A DNA stretch of 64,000 nt from Hongsoonwoonella zoysiae (GTDB taxonomy: Bacteria > Pseudomonadota > Alphaproteobacteria > Rhizobiales > Stappiaceae), in the NCBI RefSeq assembly GCF_013266695.1, contig NZ_JABRXF010000001.1, positions 388,236 through 452,235 of the forward strand, written 5' to 3'. Numbering within the stretch: position 1 is the stretch's first letter; every line of letters starts with the position of its first letter. The position numbers and the translations under genes were made by a program. Below are positions 29,733 through 38,599 of this stretch, piece after piece. The notes under the pieces were generated by a model. That model saw nothing but the letters and a program-made list of their open reading frames with translations, made no database searches and was not told where the DNA came from.

Positions 29733-29758
29733 GCGCCGGACTGGATACGGTCCGGCGC
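29733..29758. terminator. Bidirectional terminator between uppP and the NDUFA9-like gene
   Basis: GCGCCGGAC and GTCCGGCGC form a perfect 9-bp stem. TTTCATCTTT follows on the plus strand and ATTTTCGTTC on the minus strand, so it can serve both convergent genes. Confidence 0.85.
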
Positions 29759-29787
29759 TTTCATCTTTAACTATAACGATACACGCA

Positions 29788-30762
29788 TCAAACGGTGCGG
29801 TGCTCGTCGTACTGGCCATGCAGGCGGAAGCGGCCGAGATAGGTCGGCAGGATGGCGGCAAGCGTGTGAGCTTCCACGCCGAGGCCCTTCAACGTCCGCC
29901 CTTCCTTGATCGCGCCTTCGGACACGACATTGTCGACCTTGAGCTGTTTTACCTGATCGATCGTCAGGGGCGGTTTCGGCAGAACTTGCAGGATGCGGGC
30001 CTGGATCGACGCGACCCCGAAAGGAATGGAAACCAGAAGACGCTTGCGCCTGACGACGGCCAGCAGACCTTCCATGCACTCGCGGAAGCTCTTGATGTCC
30101 GGCCCGCCAAGCTCATAGACCGTGCCTTCCTTCGCATCGCCGTCGACGGCGCGCGCCACCGCTTCCGCGACATCCGCCACATAAACCGGCTGAAACTTCG
30201 TCTCCCCGCCACCAATCAGCGGCAAAACGGGAGAGATGCGCGCCATATCCGCAAAGCGGTTGAAGAATTCATCCTCGGGGCCAAACACGACCGAGGGCCG
30301 GAACACGATCGCTTCCGGAACAGTTTCGAACATTCCCTTTTCGCCCGCGGCCTTCGAGCGCGCATAGCCGGATTCGGCCTCGGGATCCGCGCCGATCGCG
30401 GAAATGTGCACAACCCTTTTGATGCCTGCCGCGCGGGCGGCTTCGGCAATCGCACGCGGACCGAAGCTCTGCACCGCATCGAAGGTCTGCGCGCCCGCCT
30501 GGTGCAGGATGCCGACGCAGTTGACCACGGCATCCGCCCCTTCAACCGCCCTGTCAACAGACCATCTGTACCGAAGGTTGGCCTGCACGGGCATGATCTG
30601 GCCCGGCACGCCGAGCGGCTGGACATGCTCGGCAAGATCGGGCCGGCGCACGGCGACGCGCACGCGATACCCCCGCCGCGCAAGCGAGCGCACGACATAT
30701 CTGCCGATGAAGCCGGATCCGCCGAAGACCGTTACGAGCTTGCCATTCAAGGCGGTTGCCAT
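29788..30762 (-). CDS. Complex I NDUFA9-like NAD(P)-binding epimerase-fold protein
   Basis: 324 residues from the ATG at 30762 with GGAG six bases upstream. The Rossmann motif is VFGGSGFIGRYVVRSLARRG, followed by ADAVVNCVGIL and HISAIGADPEAESGYARSKAAGE, the atypical SDR active-site region. Alphaproteobacterial members associate with respiratory complex I or ubiquinone synthesis; the mitochondrial counterpart is an accessory subunit of complex I. The nuo genes are not in this window. Confidence 0.9.
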   Translation of the reverse strand: MATALNGKLVTVFGGSGFIGRYVVRSLARRGYRVRVAVRRPDLAEHVQPLGVPGQIMPVQANLRYRWSVDRAVEGADAVVNCVGILHQAGAQTFDAVQSFGPRAIAEAARAAGIKRVVHISAIGADPEAESGYARSKAAGEKGMFETVPEAIVFRPSVVFGPEDEFFNRFADMARISPVLPLIGGGETKFQPVYVADVAEAVARAVDGDAKEGTVYELGGPDIKSFRECMEGLLAVVRRKRLLVSIPFGVASIQARILQVLPKPPLTIDQVKQLKVDNVVSEGAIKEGRTLKGLGVEAHTLAAILPTYLGRFRLHGQYDEHRTV

Positions 30763-31103
30763 GCCTATGCTCCTGCCGCTTTGGGACCGTCCGTATTTCC
30801 CCGGCCACACCGGGGATGAACCGGCCGATCACCCTGCCTCTTCCAGCGCGCCGAGGCGCCCGTTCAATCGGGCCATTCGCGACATGGCCCTTCCTTGCAA
30901 GGAGCGCCTTGCGCCTGGCCACCTGCTGCGATGCCAGACCAAGGGCACGCAAGCATGGATCGCAGGCCCGCGGGCGCAAGCCGCTTTCTGCTCTCATATC
31001 CGCTGGCCGGCCCCATGTGAAGGCACGTTGTGCATGAAATTCATTTTGTCCGAACGCGGTCGTTGACAAGCCCCCGCGTCGTGCTTAGAAGCTCCCCTCA
31101 CGT
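30763..31103. other. Intergenic region before tRNA-Leu
   Basis: About 340 bases. The first 300 hold GC-rich partial inverted repeats but no gene I can support; the last 40 carry the tRNA-Leu promoter. Confidence 0.6.
31063..31091 (+). promoter_or_regulatory. Promoter of tRNA-Leu
   Basis: A perfect TTGACA at 31063-31068, a 17-base spacer and TAGAAG at 31086-31091, ending 12 bases before the mature tRNA. Confidence 0.75.
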
Positions 31104-31190
31104 GCCCAGGTGGCGGAATTGGTAGACGCGCTAGCTTCAGGTGCTAGTGCTCGCAAGGGCGTGGAGGTTCGAGTCCTCTCCTGGGCACCA
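31104..31190 (+). tRNA. tRNA-Leu(CAG)
   Basis: 87 nt with encoded CCA. The acceptor stem is GCCCAGG with CCTGGGC and the discriminator is A. The anticodon stem CTAGC/GCTAG encloses loop TTCAGGT, anticodon CAG, which reads CUG, the main leucine codon in GC-rich genomes. The long variable arm is consistent with a leucine tRNA. Confidence 0.96.
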
Positions 31191-31260
31191 ATTGCTCTCG
31201 TTATCGTTTTTCGCTCGAAAACCGATATTGACGAGAGACCGGTCGACGAGACATCAAAAA

Positions 31261-31291
31261 AAGCGGCCGAGGCTTGCCCGGCCGCTTTTTT
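31261..31291 (+). terminator. Terminator after tRNA-Leu
   Basis: AAGCGGCC and GGCCGCTT form a stem around an 11-base loop, followed by TTTT. Confidence 0.85.
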
Positions 31292-31401
31292 GTTTCCCGC
31301 GAATCATGCAGGCAAGCTAAATAAATCGACCTTCACCCGCGCACCGGACTTTTGCTCGCGCATCAGTCGAGATGATGCGAGGTTGATCGACAGAGGCCGC
31401 C

Positions 31402-32022
31402 ATGACCATCCGCCTGCATAAAAACGACCTTCCCGATCTCGACGCCTATGCGAATGCCGAGGCCGTCGCCATCGACACGGAAACGCTCGGCCTCAACCCG
31501 CATCGCGACCGGCTTTGCGTGGTGCAACTGTCGCCCGGCGACGGGACCGCGGATGTCGTGCAGATCGACCGGGGACAGCGGGAAGCGCCGAACCTTGCGC
31601 GCCTTATCCGCGACCCCGGCAAGACCAAGATCTTCCACTTTGCCCGGTTCGACCTTGCGGTGATCCATAAATACCTGGGCGTCATGGCCGAGCCCGTCTT
31701 CTGCACCAAGATCGCCTCCAAGCTCGTGCGCACCTATACCGACCGTCACGGCCTCAAGGACCTATGCCGCGAACTGATCGGCGTGGAGATTTCCAAGCAG
31801 CAGCAGTCGTCCGATTGGGCAAGCGAGGATCTGAGCGATGCGCAGCTCGCCTATGCCGCTTCGGACGTTTTATACCTTCACGACCTGCGCGAGCGCCTGA
31901 CGGCCCTTCTCGAGCGCGAAGAAAGAACGGCCTTCGCGCAAGCCGCCTTCACCTTCCTGCCGACCCGCGCGAAACTCGACCTCGCGGGCTTCGAGGAAAC
32001 CGATATTTTCGCCCATTCCTGA
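31402..32022 (+). CDS. Ribonuclease D-like 3'-5' exonuclease (short form)
   Basis: 206 residues covering only the DEDDy exonuclease domain. Exo I is DTETLGLNP, Exo II FHFARFDLAVIHKYLG and Exo III YAASDVLYLHDL with the catalytic Tyr and Asp. The HRDC domains of E. coli RNase D are missing; this short form is common in alphaproteobacteria. The expected role is trimming of tRNA and other small-RNA 3' ends. It lies about 110 bases after the tRNA-Leu terminator. Confidence 0.9.
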   Translation: MTIRLHKNDLPDLDAYANAEAVAIDTETLGLNPHRDRLCVVQLSPGDGTADVVQIDRGQREAPNLARLIRDPGKTKIFHFARFDLAVIHKYLGVMAEPVFCTKIASKLVRTYTDRHGLKDLCRELIGVEISKQQQSSDWASEDLSDAQLAYAASDVLYLHDLRERLTALLEREERTAFAQAAFTFLPTRAKLDLAGFEETDIFAHS

Positions 32023-32222
32023 AAAACCCGGGTCGGTGCAATCACGCGGTACTTGGCACCAAGACATTCTCGCCCGCCTCGCCTATATATGTGATGGGAA
32101 CGGGTGATGGTGCCCCGTTCGACCGATGTCACGAGCAGAAAGTTCTGGAGCGTTTCCGGAGAGGTTGGTGATAGCCGCCTCGTCCGCGAGCGTTTCCGGC
32201 GGGAATCGCAGACGCTTCTACG

Positions 32223-32909
32223 ATGGACAAACGCCTCCACGACGCCCACCTGACGGCCGGCCGCTTCGAAGCGGACTGGAGCGGCGTGGAGAGTTCGCGG
32301 CGGATAAGCGCGCGGCGTGCCGCGACGCGCCACAGCCGCCTCGTCAGGATCCTGAAAGTGGCGATCCCGGGGGCGGGTGCCCTTCTCTTCGTCGGTGTCG
32401 TCGTCACGATCGGAATCACCAACTATCTGTCAGGTCTCGGCTTCGGCAAGATCAGCCTGACCGCGGACGGGCTCGTAATGGACCAGCCGGAGCTTTCCGG
32501 CCATGACGGCAAGCGCTCCTATCGCGTGGCCGCGACCAGGGCCATCCAGCGAATTTCCGACCCCCGCATTTTCGACCTCGAAACGATCGTCGCGGAACTG
32601 AAGGTCGACCCGGACCAGAGGGTTGCGATCGAGGCCGCGAGCGGCACCTACGACAGCCAGGCGGAGACGCTTCGGCTTTCAGGAGGAATTTCCGTTTCCA
32701 CCAGCGACGGGCATTCGGCGGAGCTTGAACGGCTTTTCGTGGATCTCGACGAAGGATCGCTGAAGACCGACGATCCCATTTCAATCGCCACCAGCCACGG
32801 CACGCTCAAGGCCACGCGAATGCGTTTTGATCAACACGACAGTTCCCTTGTATTCTCCGACGGGATATCGATGACCCTGCAGCCGCCGGCAAAGGAGACC
32901 GAACAATGA
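32223..32909 (+). CDS. lptC: LPS export protein LptC
   Basis: 228 residues. One N-terminal membrane helix at about 47-68 (LKVAIPGAGALLFVGVVVTIGI) anchors a periplasmic beta-jellyroll. GLVMDQPELSGHDGKRSYRVAATRA and the HGTLKATRMRF segment match the family. It accepts LPS from the LptB2FG exporter and passes it to LptA. The stop overlaps the lptA start by ATGA. Confidence 0.92.
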   Translation: MDKRLHDAHLTAGRFEADWSGVESSRRISARRAATRHSRLVRILKVAIPGAGALLFVGVVVTIGITNYLSGLGFGKISLTADGLVMDQPELSGHDGKRSYRVAATRAIQRISDPRIFDLETIVAELKVDPDQRVAIEAASGTYDSQAETLRLSGGISVSTSDGHSAELERLFVDLDEGSLKTDDPISIATSHGTLKATRMRFDQHDSSLVFSDGISMTLQPPAKETEQ

Positions 32910-33466
32910 CGCGCACATTCGGCAAACTTGCGCTTGCCCTGGCGGTGACATCCGTCCTGACACTTACGGCAGGGTCCATGGCAAGTGCCCAAACCTTCTC
33001 GGACGCCTTTGCCGGCTTCGGCTCCAACGATCGCGAGCCGATCCAGATCGAGGCGAAGGAACTGAAGGTCCAGGACAAGGACCAGAGCGCCGTATTCTCC
33101 GGCGACGTGCACGTGACGCAAGGCGACTCGGTGCTGAAAACCCAGCGGCTTGTCGTCTATTACGCCGGCTCGGCAACCGACGGTGTCCAGCAGCGCATTT
33201 CGAAGCTTGAAGCCAGCGGAAGGGTCTATATCGCTTCCAGGGACCAGACCGCGACCGGCGAGGAAGCGACATTCGACATGAACCGCCAGGTCATGGTCAT
33301 GACGGGTGACGAAGTGGTGCTTTCGCAAGGCCCTAATGTGGTTGTCGGCAGCAAGCTGACGGTCAACCTGAAGACCGGGCAGGCGGACCTGGAGGCGCCC
33401 AAGAGCGGTCGCGTGAAGGTGCTCATCCAGCCGAACGGCTTCAAGGCGCAGCAAAGCGGCAACTGA
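32906..33466 (+). CDS. lptA: LPS transport periplasmic protein LptA/OstA
   Basis: 186 residues. A signal peptide ends near SMASAQ at about residue 29. The OstA-like beta-jellyroll has PIQIEAKELKVQDKDQSAVF and GDVHVTQGDSVLKTQRLVVYY. It forms the periplasmic bridge for LPS between LptC and the outer-membrane LptD. Four-base overlap with lptC upstream; lptB follows 74 bases later. Confidence 0.94.
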   Translation: MTRTFGKLALALAVTSVLTLTAGSMASAQTFSDAFAGFGSNDREPIQIEAKELKVQDKDQSAVFSGDVHVTQGDSVLKTQRLVVYYAGSATDGVQQRISKLEASGRVYIASRDQTATGEEATFDMNRQVMVMTGDEVVLSQGPNVVVGSKLTVNLKTGQADLEAPKSGRVKVLIQPNGFKAQQSGN

Positions 33467-33540
33467 CACGGCTCGACAGCGCCGCGTTATGCGCCTAAAC
33501 AACGCATTCGGCAAAGTTTCCTGAACGGCACTGGATATCC

Positions 33541-34383
33541 GTGAAGCTCTTCTCCCCCCTGTTTCGCAAATCGTCTGACGGCCATGGCAACGCCTATGCC
33601 CCGGAGGTCCATGCGGGAACGCATTCCGGGCATGACGCCGTCGGCACGGTGCATGCGGAGGATGGCTTTCTGGTTGTCGACGGCATCGGAAAATCCTATC
33701 GGCGCCGTCAGGTCGTGCGCCATGTGAGCCTTTCCGTCGAACGTGGCGAGGCGGTAGGCCTCCTCGGGCCGAACGGCGCGGGCAAGACGACGTGCTTTTA
33801 CATGATAACCGGCCTGATACAGCCCGACCATGGCACGATCCGGCTTGACGGTTTCGACATTACCCGGCTGCCGATGTATCGCCGGGCGCGTCTCGGTATC
33901 GGCTACCTGCCTCAGGAAGCCTCCATCTTCCGCGGCCTGACGGTCGAGGAAAACATTCGCGCCGTGCTTGAGGTCGTCGAGCCCGACAGGAACCAGCGCG
34001 AAGCGGACCTCGATGCCCTGCTTGACGAATTCGGCGTCACGCATCTGCGCAAATCGCCGGCGATAGCGCTTTCGGGCGGCGAACGCCGGCGCGTGGAAAT
34101 CGCCAGGGCACTGGCGAGCAGGCCCTCCTTCATGCTGCTCGACGAGCCTTTCGCCGGTATCGACCCGATCGCCGTCGGCGATATCCAGCAACTCGTCCGC
34201 CACCTGACCCAACGCGGGATCGGCGTTCTCATCACCGACCATAACGTGCGCGAAACGCTCGGCCTGATCGACCGCGCCTATATCATCGCCGCCGGAGAAG
34301 TGCTGACCGAAGGCAGCCCCTATGAGATCGTCGCCAATCCCGATGTGCGCCGCCTCTACCTCGGAGAGCAATTTACGCTTTGA
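33541..34383 (+). CDS. lptB: LPS export ABC transporter ATP-binding protein LptB
   Basis: 280 residues, GTG start at 33541. The ATPase core begins near residue 42, with Walker [10 protein letters not shown], signature ALSGGERRR, Walker [13 protein letters not shown] and H-loop ITDHNVRE. It powers LPS extraction from the inner membrane with LptFG (not in this window). The N-terminal 40 residues, rich in His and Gly, are longer than in E. coli LptB (241 residues); a downstream start cannot be excluded. Confidence 0.95.
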   Translation: MKLFSPLFRKSSDGHGNAYAPEVHAGTHSGHDAVGTVHAEDGFLVVDGIGKSYRRRQVVRHVSLSVERGEAVGLLGPNGAGKTTCFYMITGLIQPDHGTIRLDGFDITRLPMYRRARLGIGYLPQEASIFRGLTVEENIRAVLEVVEPDRNQREADLDALLDEFGVTHLRKSPAIALSGGERRRVEIARALASRPSFMLLDEPFAGIDPIAVGDIQQLVRHLTQRGIGVLITDHNVRETLGLIDRAYIIAAGEVLTEGSPYEIVANPDVRRLYLGEQFTL

Positions 34384-34477
34384 GCGAATCGTAGATTAAA
34401 CTACAAAGCAAGAATCGGACCATCGCGGGGGAGGATGTCGGAAAACCGGTCCGGCATCCGGCGAGCGGACCGCAGGA

Positions 34478-36019
34478 ATGCACATGGCACTATCGCCGAA
34501 GCTCGAATTCAGGCAATCCCAGTCGCTGGTGATGACGCCGCAGCTGATGCAGGCCATCAAGCTGCTGCAAATGTCCAATATCGATCTCGTCTCCTATGTG
34601 GAGAACGAACTGGAGCGCAATCCGCTGCTGGAACGCCCCGATCCGCAGCAGGGCGCGGACGATCCGGCGCCCCAGCCGGATCCGGCCGAGAACGGCGACA
34701 CTGCGGCCCCGGACGAAGACTGGATGCAGCGGGACCTCGACCCCCGCTCTTCCGAAATCGCCTCGCGGATGGATACAGACCTCGGTAACGTCTTCCAGGA
34801 CGACAGCGGCGTTCAGCAGGCGCCGGACACGGCTGCGATGAAAGGCGATCCCTGGCAGGCGCCGGGCCCCTCCTCGTCCCACGTTTCCAGCGACGATTAC
34901 AATCTCGAGTCGTTCGTCGCCTCCGAGGTTTCCCTTTCCCAACATCTGGGCGAGCAGGTCCCGCTTGCCATAACGGAGCCCGCGGATCGCATTATCGCCG
35001 GCCACCTGGTCGACAGCCTCGACAGCGACGGGTACTTGCGCATCGATCTGGACGAGGCGGCGCAGCGCCTCGGCGTGGAGCGAAGCCGCATCGATGCGGT
35101 GCTGGAGGTACTCCAGACCTTCGAGCCGACGGGCGTGTTCGCAACGTCTCTGCAGGAGTGCCTTGCCCTCCAGCTGAAGGAGAAGAACCGGTTCGACCCG
35201 GCAATGGAGGCGCTGATCGACAATCTCGAGCTCCTGGCACGTCACGACTATGCCGCACTCAAGCGCCTGTGCGGCGTGGACGATGAGGATCTCGCCGATA
35301 TGATCGGCGAACTGAAGCTTCTTGATCCCAAGCCCGGAAGCGGCTTTTCCTCCGCCCCCTTGCAGCCGGTCGTTCCTGACGTTCTTGTCACCCCCGCCTC
35401 CGACGGCGGATGGTCCATAGAGCTGAACTCGGAAACCCTGCCCAGACTGCTTGTGAACCAGAACTATTACGCCACGGTTTCGAAGACGGCGAAGTCCGAT
35501 ACCGACAAGGCGTTCCTGACAGATTGCCTGCAAACGGCGAACTGGCTCGTGAAGAGCCTGGACCAGCGCGCACGCACGATCCTCAAGGTGTCGAGCGAAA
35601 TCGTCCGTCAGCAGGACGCCTTCCTGACGCATGGGGTACGTCACCTGCGTCCGCTGAACCTTCGCGCCATCGCCGAGGCGATCGAAATGCATGAATCGAC
35701 CGTCAGCCGTGTGACATCGAACAAATATATGTCCACCCCACGCGGGATCTTCGAGCTGAAGTACTTCTTTACCTCCGCCATCGCGGCGACGGCAGGCGGC
35801 GACGACCACTCTGCGGAATCAGTACGTTACAGAATAAAACAGATGATCGACGCCGAAAGTGCCGACGCGGTGCTGTCCGATGATGCGATTGTCAAAAATC
35901 TGCAACAAGAAGGCATCGACATTGCCCGCCGAACAGTTGCAAAATACAGGGAATCGATGCGCATCGGCTCATCGGTTCAAAGGAGACGGGAAAAGCGCGC
36001 TCGCGCCAGGAGCGCATGA
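34478..36019 (+). CDS. rpoN: RNA polymerase sigma-54 factor
   Basis: 513 residues. Region I is the Gln/Leu-rich SPKLEFRQSQSLVMTPQLMQAIKLLQMSN, which contacts enhancer activators. Region II is acidic (about 60-140). Region III includes a helix-turn-helix (AIAEAIEMHESTVSRVTSNKY) and the RpoN box ARRTVAKYRE near the C-terminus, which reads the -24 element. The gene order lptB-rpoN-hpf-ptsN is widely conserved and links nitrogen regulation with the PTS-Ntr. Confidence 0.98.
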   Translation: MHMALSPKLEFRQSQSLVMTPQLMQAIKLLQMSNIDLVSYVENELERNPLLERPDPQQGADDPAPQPDPAENGDTAAPDEDWMQRDLDPRSSEIASRMDTDLGNVFQDDSGVQQAPDTAAMKGDPWQAPGPSSSHVSSDDYNLESFVASEVSLSQHLGEQVPLAITEPADRIIAGHLVDSLDSDGYLRIDLDEAAQRLGVERSRIDAVLEVLQTFEPTGVFATSLQECLALQLKEKNRFDPAMEALIDNLELLARHDYAALKRLCGVDDEDLADMIGELKLLDPKPGSGFSSAPLQPVVPDVLVTPASDGGWSIELNSETLPRLLVNQNYYATVSKTAKSDTDKAFLTDCLQTANWLVKSLDQRARTILKVSSEIVRQQDAFLTHGVRHLRPLNLRAIAEAIEMHESTVSRVTSNKYMSTPRGIFELKYFFTSAIAATAGGDDHSAESVRYRIKQMIDAESADAVLSDDAIVKNLQQEGIDIARRTVAKYRESMRIGSSVQRRREKRARARSA

Positions 36020-36323
36020 TGGCTTCCGATCCGATTCTGTAGGTACGGACCATGTCAGTTGCCGCGACTTGTCGAACACTCAACAAACGTGCCGGTGGTG
36101 AGCGTGAACGGTTGCTTGCGATTTCGATGACGCCATCAATTGACTTCGCAGGCAAGGCCGCTTATAGCGACCGCCGCAGCCGGACCGCGCCGGAAGTGGG
36201 TGTGGCAACCGGCTTTTGCCGTTTGGGCGGCGGCCCCGGTATGCCGAAGGGCGCACGGCATGAAGCGGAACAGCCTGTAAAGGCGATCACACAGGTTCGT
36301 TTCAATAACGATAAGAGGTTCCC
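36020..36323. other. Intergenic region rpoN-hpf
   Basis: About 300 bases. A 91-codon reading frame at 36052-36327 lacks a recognisable product and its end overlaps the hpf start, so I do not call it. A promoter for hpf is expected, but no convincing -35/-10 pair can be chosen. Confidence 0.5.
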
Positions 36324-36908
36324 ATGACACTGCGGGTTTCGGGGAAAAACGTCGATGTCGGCGACGCGCTACGCACCCACATCGAAGATCGGGTCCAGGA
36401 AGCCATGTCGAAGTATTTCGACGGGGGATACACGGGCCATATCACGATCGGCCGCGAAGGCTCCGGCTTCCGCACGGAGTGCGCGTTGCACCTCGACACC
36501 GGCATCGTTCTCCAGGTTTCCGCCGACAGCCAGGACCCGCGCCCCAGTTTCGACGCCGCGGCTGACCGCATCGAAAAGCGCCTGCGCCGCTACAAGCGCA
36601 AGCTGAAAGACCACAAGAACGCGGGCAATGGCCGTGATGCGCTTGAGGCGGCGGCATATGTACTCGCTTCCACCGAGGAAGACGAGGAACTGCCAGCGGA
36701 TTTCACGCCCGTTGTCGTCGCCGAAACGTCGGCCAAAATCAAAACCATGACTGTCGGCATGGCGGTCATGGAACTCGACCTGAGCGAAGCCCCGGTTGTC
36801 GTTTTCCGCAATGCGGGAAGCGGCTCGGTCAACGTGGTTTACCGTCGCCCGGACGGAAACTTCGGCTGGATCGATCCTGATCTGGCCAAGAACGGCCGGG
36901 CCGAATGA
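36324..36908 (+). CDS. hpf: Ribosome hibernation promoting factor, long form
   Basis: 194 residues. The N-terminal S30AE domain (about 1-110: LRVSGKNVDVGDALRTHIEDRV) binds the decoding centre. The C-terminal domain (about 135-190: DLSEAPVVVFRNAGSGSVNV VYRRPDGNFGWID) mediates dimerisation of 70S to 100S ribosomes. The length fits the long HPF of alphaproteobacteria, which needs no separate RMF. AGG before the ATG gives good spacing. It lies between rpoN and ptsN. Confidence 0.96.
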   Translation: MTLRVSGKNVDVGDALRTHIEDRVQEAMSKYFDGGYTGHITIGREGSGFRTECALHLDTGIVLQVSADSQDPRPSFDAAADRIEKRLRRYKRKLKDHKNAGNGRDALEAAAYVLASTEEDEELPADFTPVVVAETSAKIKTMTVGMAVMELDLSEAPVVVFRNAGSGSVNVVYRRPDGNFGWIDPDLAKNGRAE

Positions 36909-36973
36909 GCCGCGCAGATCCAATTCCAGGCTGCGTGACCGGCCGGGTTTGAACCGAAAGCAGAGATTATCTG

Positions 36974-37441
36974 ATGGATCTTAGCGATCTGATCTCACCG
37001 CAAGCCGTGGTCCCTGTTCTCAAGGCAACGAGCAAGAAGCAGGCGATCCAGGAACTGGCGGCGAAAGCCGCTGCGGTGACCGGGCTGCCCCAGCGCGATA
37101 TATTCGACACGCTCCTTCAGCGTGAAAGGCTGGGCTCCACGGGGGTGGGCAACGGCATCGCCATTCCGCATGGCAAGCTCGTTGCGCTGGACAAGCTCGT
37201 CGGCCTGTTTGCCCGGCTCGAAAAGCCGATCGATTTCGATGCTCTCGACGACCAGCCGGTGGATCTTATCTTCCTGCTTCTCGCTCCCGAAGGGGCGGGC
37301 GCCGATCACCTCAAGGCGCTTGCGCGGATCGCGCGCCTCCTGCGCGATTCCGGAACCGCACAGAAACTGCGGGCGACATCCGACGCGGAAGCGCTTTATA
37401 CGATCCTGATGCAACCCGCGGCCTCTTCAAACGCGGCCTGA
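36974..37441 (+). CDS. ptsN: PTS-Ntr EIIA component
   Basis: 155 residues. The EIIA fold of the nitrogen-related phosphotransferase system. The phosphorylated His lies in GNGIAIPHGKLVALDKLVG, near residue 68. It works with PtsP and NPr to regulate potassium uptake, carbon and nitrogen metabolism rather than sugar import. It lies 65 bases after hpf and is followed by a perfect palindromic terminator. Confidence 0.96.
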   Translation: MDLSDLISPQAVVPVLKATSKKQAIQELAAKAAAVTGLPQRDIFDTLLQRERLGSTGVGNGIAIPHGKLVALDKLVGLFARLEKPIDFDALDDQPVDLIFLLLAPEGAGADHLKALARIARLLRDSGTAQKLRATSDAEALYTILMQPAASSNAA

Positions 37442-37471
37442 CAGGGTCAACGCTAGTCAACTCAAACAATG

Positions 37472-37504
37472 AAAAAGGGGAAGGCCCGGGCCTTCCCCTT
37501 TTTT
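37472..37504. terminator. Bidirectional terminator between ptsN and DUF1150 gene
   Basis: A perfect 32-bp palindrome, AAAAAGGGGAAGGCCC joined directly to its complement and ending in TTTTTT. Either strand reads as stem plus U-tract, so it ends both convergent transcripts. Confidence 0.93.
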
Positions 37505-37535
37505 CCGATCATAAACGACATGTTCGCCTGGCGGT

Positions 37536-37796
37536 TCAGTGCAGGCTTACCGTTTCCAGCTCCTGCTCCACCGCATTCGCAACCGCCGCCTCGCGGCTGT
37601 CGGCGAGCAGGATCGGCGTGCCGTCGGCATGAAGCAGAACCCAAAGTTTCAGCCCGGCTTCGAGCTTCGGTGTCTCGGGAAAAAGCGAATTCACGTCTTC
37701 CGACGTCATCGGTTTCACATAGGCGATATGTCCTGCGCCAAGGCTCTGCAGAGCCTCGCTCGGAATTCTCGCGGTTTTGAACTCTTCACGGGTCAT
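37536..37796 (-). CDS. DUF1150 family protein
   Basis: 86 residues from the ATG at 37796, which has GGAG six bases upstream; the upstream TTG at 37808 would place that site inside the gene. The core YVKPMTSEDVNSLFPETPKL and VLLHADGTPILLADSREAA is typical of this small alphaproteobacterial family of unknown function. It lies 49 bases after hsp20 on the same strand, a pairing that recurs in rhizobia, so it is probably heat induced with it. Confidence 0.85.
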   Translation of the reverse strand: MTREEFKTARIPSEALQSLGAGHIAYVKPMTSEDVNSLFPETPKLEAGLKLWVLLHADGTPILLADSREAAVANAVEQELETVSLH

Positions 37797-37845
37797 TGGC
37801 TGCTCCAATACATGCGACCGGTATGCCTTGACAGGAAACCGCTTC

Positions 37846-38277
37846 TCAGTCGCGCGCCGTAATTTCGATCCGCCGCACGATCCGCTCCGGTTCGGGCCGG
37901 AAGAGATCTATCGACAGCAGTCCATCCTTCAGTTCCGCTCCCAGTATCTCGATGCCTTCGGCAAGAACAAAGGTACGCTGGAACTGACGCGCCGCGATAC
38001 CCCGATGGAGGAATTGCCGCGACTTGTCCTCTTCTTCCTGCCGGCCACGGATGACGAGCTGGTTTTCCTCAACCGAGACGTCAAGCTGTTCTCGTGTGAA
38101 GCCGGCGACGGCAAGCGTGATGCGAATGACATCGCCATGGCCGTCGGTACGAGGCATTCTTTCGATATTATAAGGAGGATAACCGTCGTTGGTCGCCTTG
38201 CTGACCCTGTCCAGAACCCGCTCGATATCGTCAAAACCGAGCAGAAGGGGACTGGAAAACGCCGATACACGCGTCAT
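37846..38277 (-). CDS. Small heat-shock protein, Hsp20/IbpA family
   Basis: 143 residues from the ATG at 38277 (MTRVSAFSSPLLLG). The alpha-crystallin domain runs from about 35 to 130: PPYNIER, then VIRITLAVAGFTREQLDVSV, VIRGRQEEE and GIAARQFQRTFVLAEGIEI, followed by ELKDGLLSIDL and the ERIVRRIEI tail. It is an ATP-independent chaperone that holds unfolding proteins. A RpoH-type promoter and a leader that folds like a ROSE thermometer lie upstream. It is first in an operon with DUF1150. Confidence 0.94.
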   Translation of the reverse strand: MTRVSAFSSPLLLGFDDIERVLDRVSKATNDGYPPYNIERMPRTDGHGDVIRITLAVAGFTREQLDVSVEENQLVIRGRQEEEDKSRQFLHRGIAARQFQRTFVLAEGIEILGAELKDGLLSIDLFRPEPERIVRRIEITARD

Positions 38278-38284
38278 TTCTTTT

Positions 38285-38344
38285 GCCCTTTTCAAGCGGC
38301 CGCCGCCCAAACGGCTATTGTCCGCCCCGCGATAGGCAACGGAC
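38285..38344 (-). ncRNA. ROSE-like RNA thermometer in the hsp20 leader
   Basis: On the minus strand the last hairpin (38300-38285) pairs GCCGCUU with AAGGGC, the ribosome site, around a GAA loop with one bulged G opposite the Shine-Dalgarno. That is the hallmark of ROSE elements in rhizobial small heat-shock genes. A second stem, GTCCG/CGGAC (38344-38320), lies just upstream. The fold was made by eye. Confidence 0.5.
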
Positions 38345-38410
38345 CCAACTGAATTGCGGACCCTTTTCAGGCATCCGGCATGGGGGGAACCGACCCCCGG
38401 TTGACAATAG

Positions 38411-38439
38411 ATATGGCGGCTTGTGCCAATGGTTTCAAG
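38411..38439 (-). promoter_or_regulatory. RpoH (sigma32)-type heat-shock promoter of hsp20
   Basis: CTTGAA at 38439-38434 and CCATAT at 38416-38411 with a 17-base spacer, matching the alphaproteobacterial RpoH pattern. Predicted transcription start near 38404 leaves a leader of about 127 nt. Confidence 0.65.
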
Positions 38440-38599
38440 ATGAAGGCAAGCCATGTTGAAAATGCGGGGGAGGCGTTATCGGCTCTGCGAAATTCGCGCT
38501 TTATGGCAAGGGCGGGAACCCCGATAATGCGCGAACCTTGCGTAAAACGCCCGCCGGGCGGATATGTGCGGGGTATTTCACTTGATCGGAAAATCGGCC

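Larger units (their letters stand above)
38278..38599. other. Divergent region between hsp20 and DUF1344 gene
   Basis: About 320 bases. The left part holds the hsp20 leader and heat-shock promoter on the minus strand (listed separately); the right part, 38440-38599, must carry the promoter of the DUF1344 gene but shows no clear motif. Confidence 0.6.

Noticed and set aside
36206-36225. TGGCAACCGGCTTTTGCC upstream of hpf as a sigma54 promoter
   Set aside because: The GG and GC elements are 12 bases apart instead of 10, so RpoN is unlikely to use it.
36052-36327. 91-codon frame between rpoN and hpf
   Set aside because: No recognisable product, overlaps the hpf start, and composition is not clearly coding.
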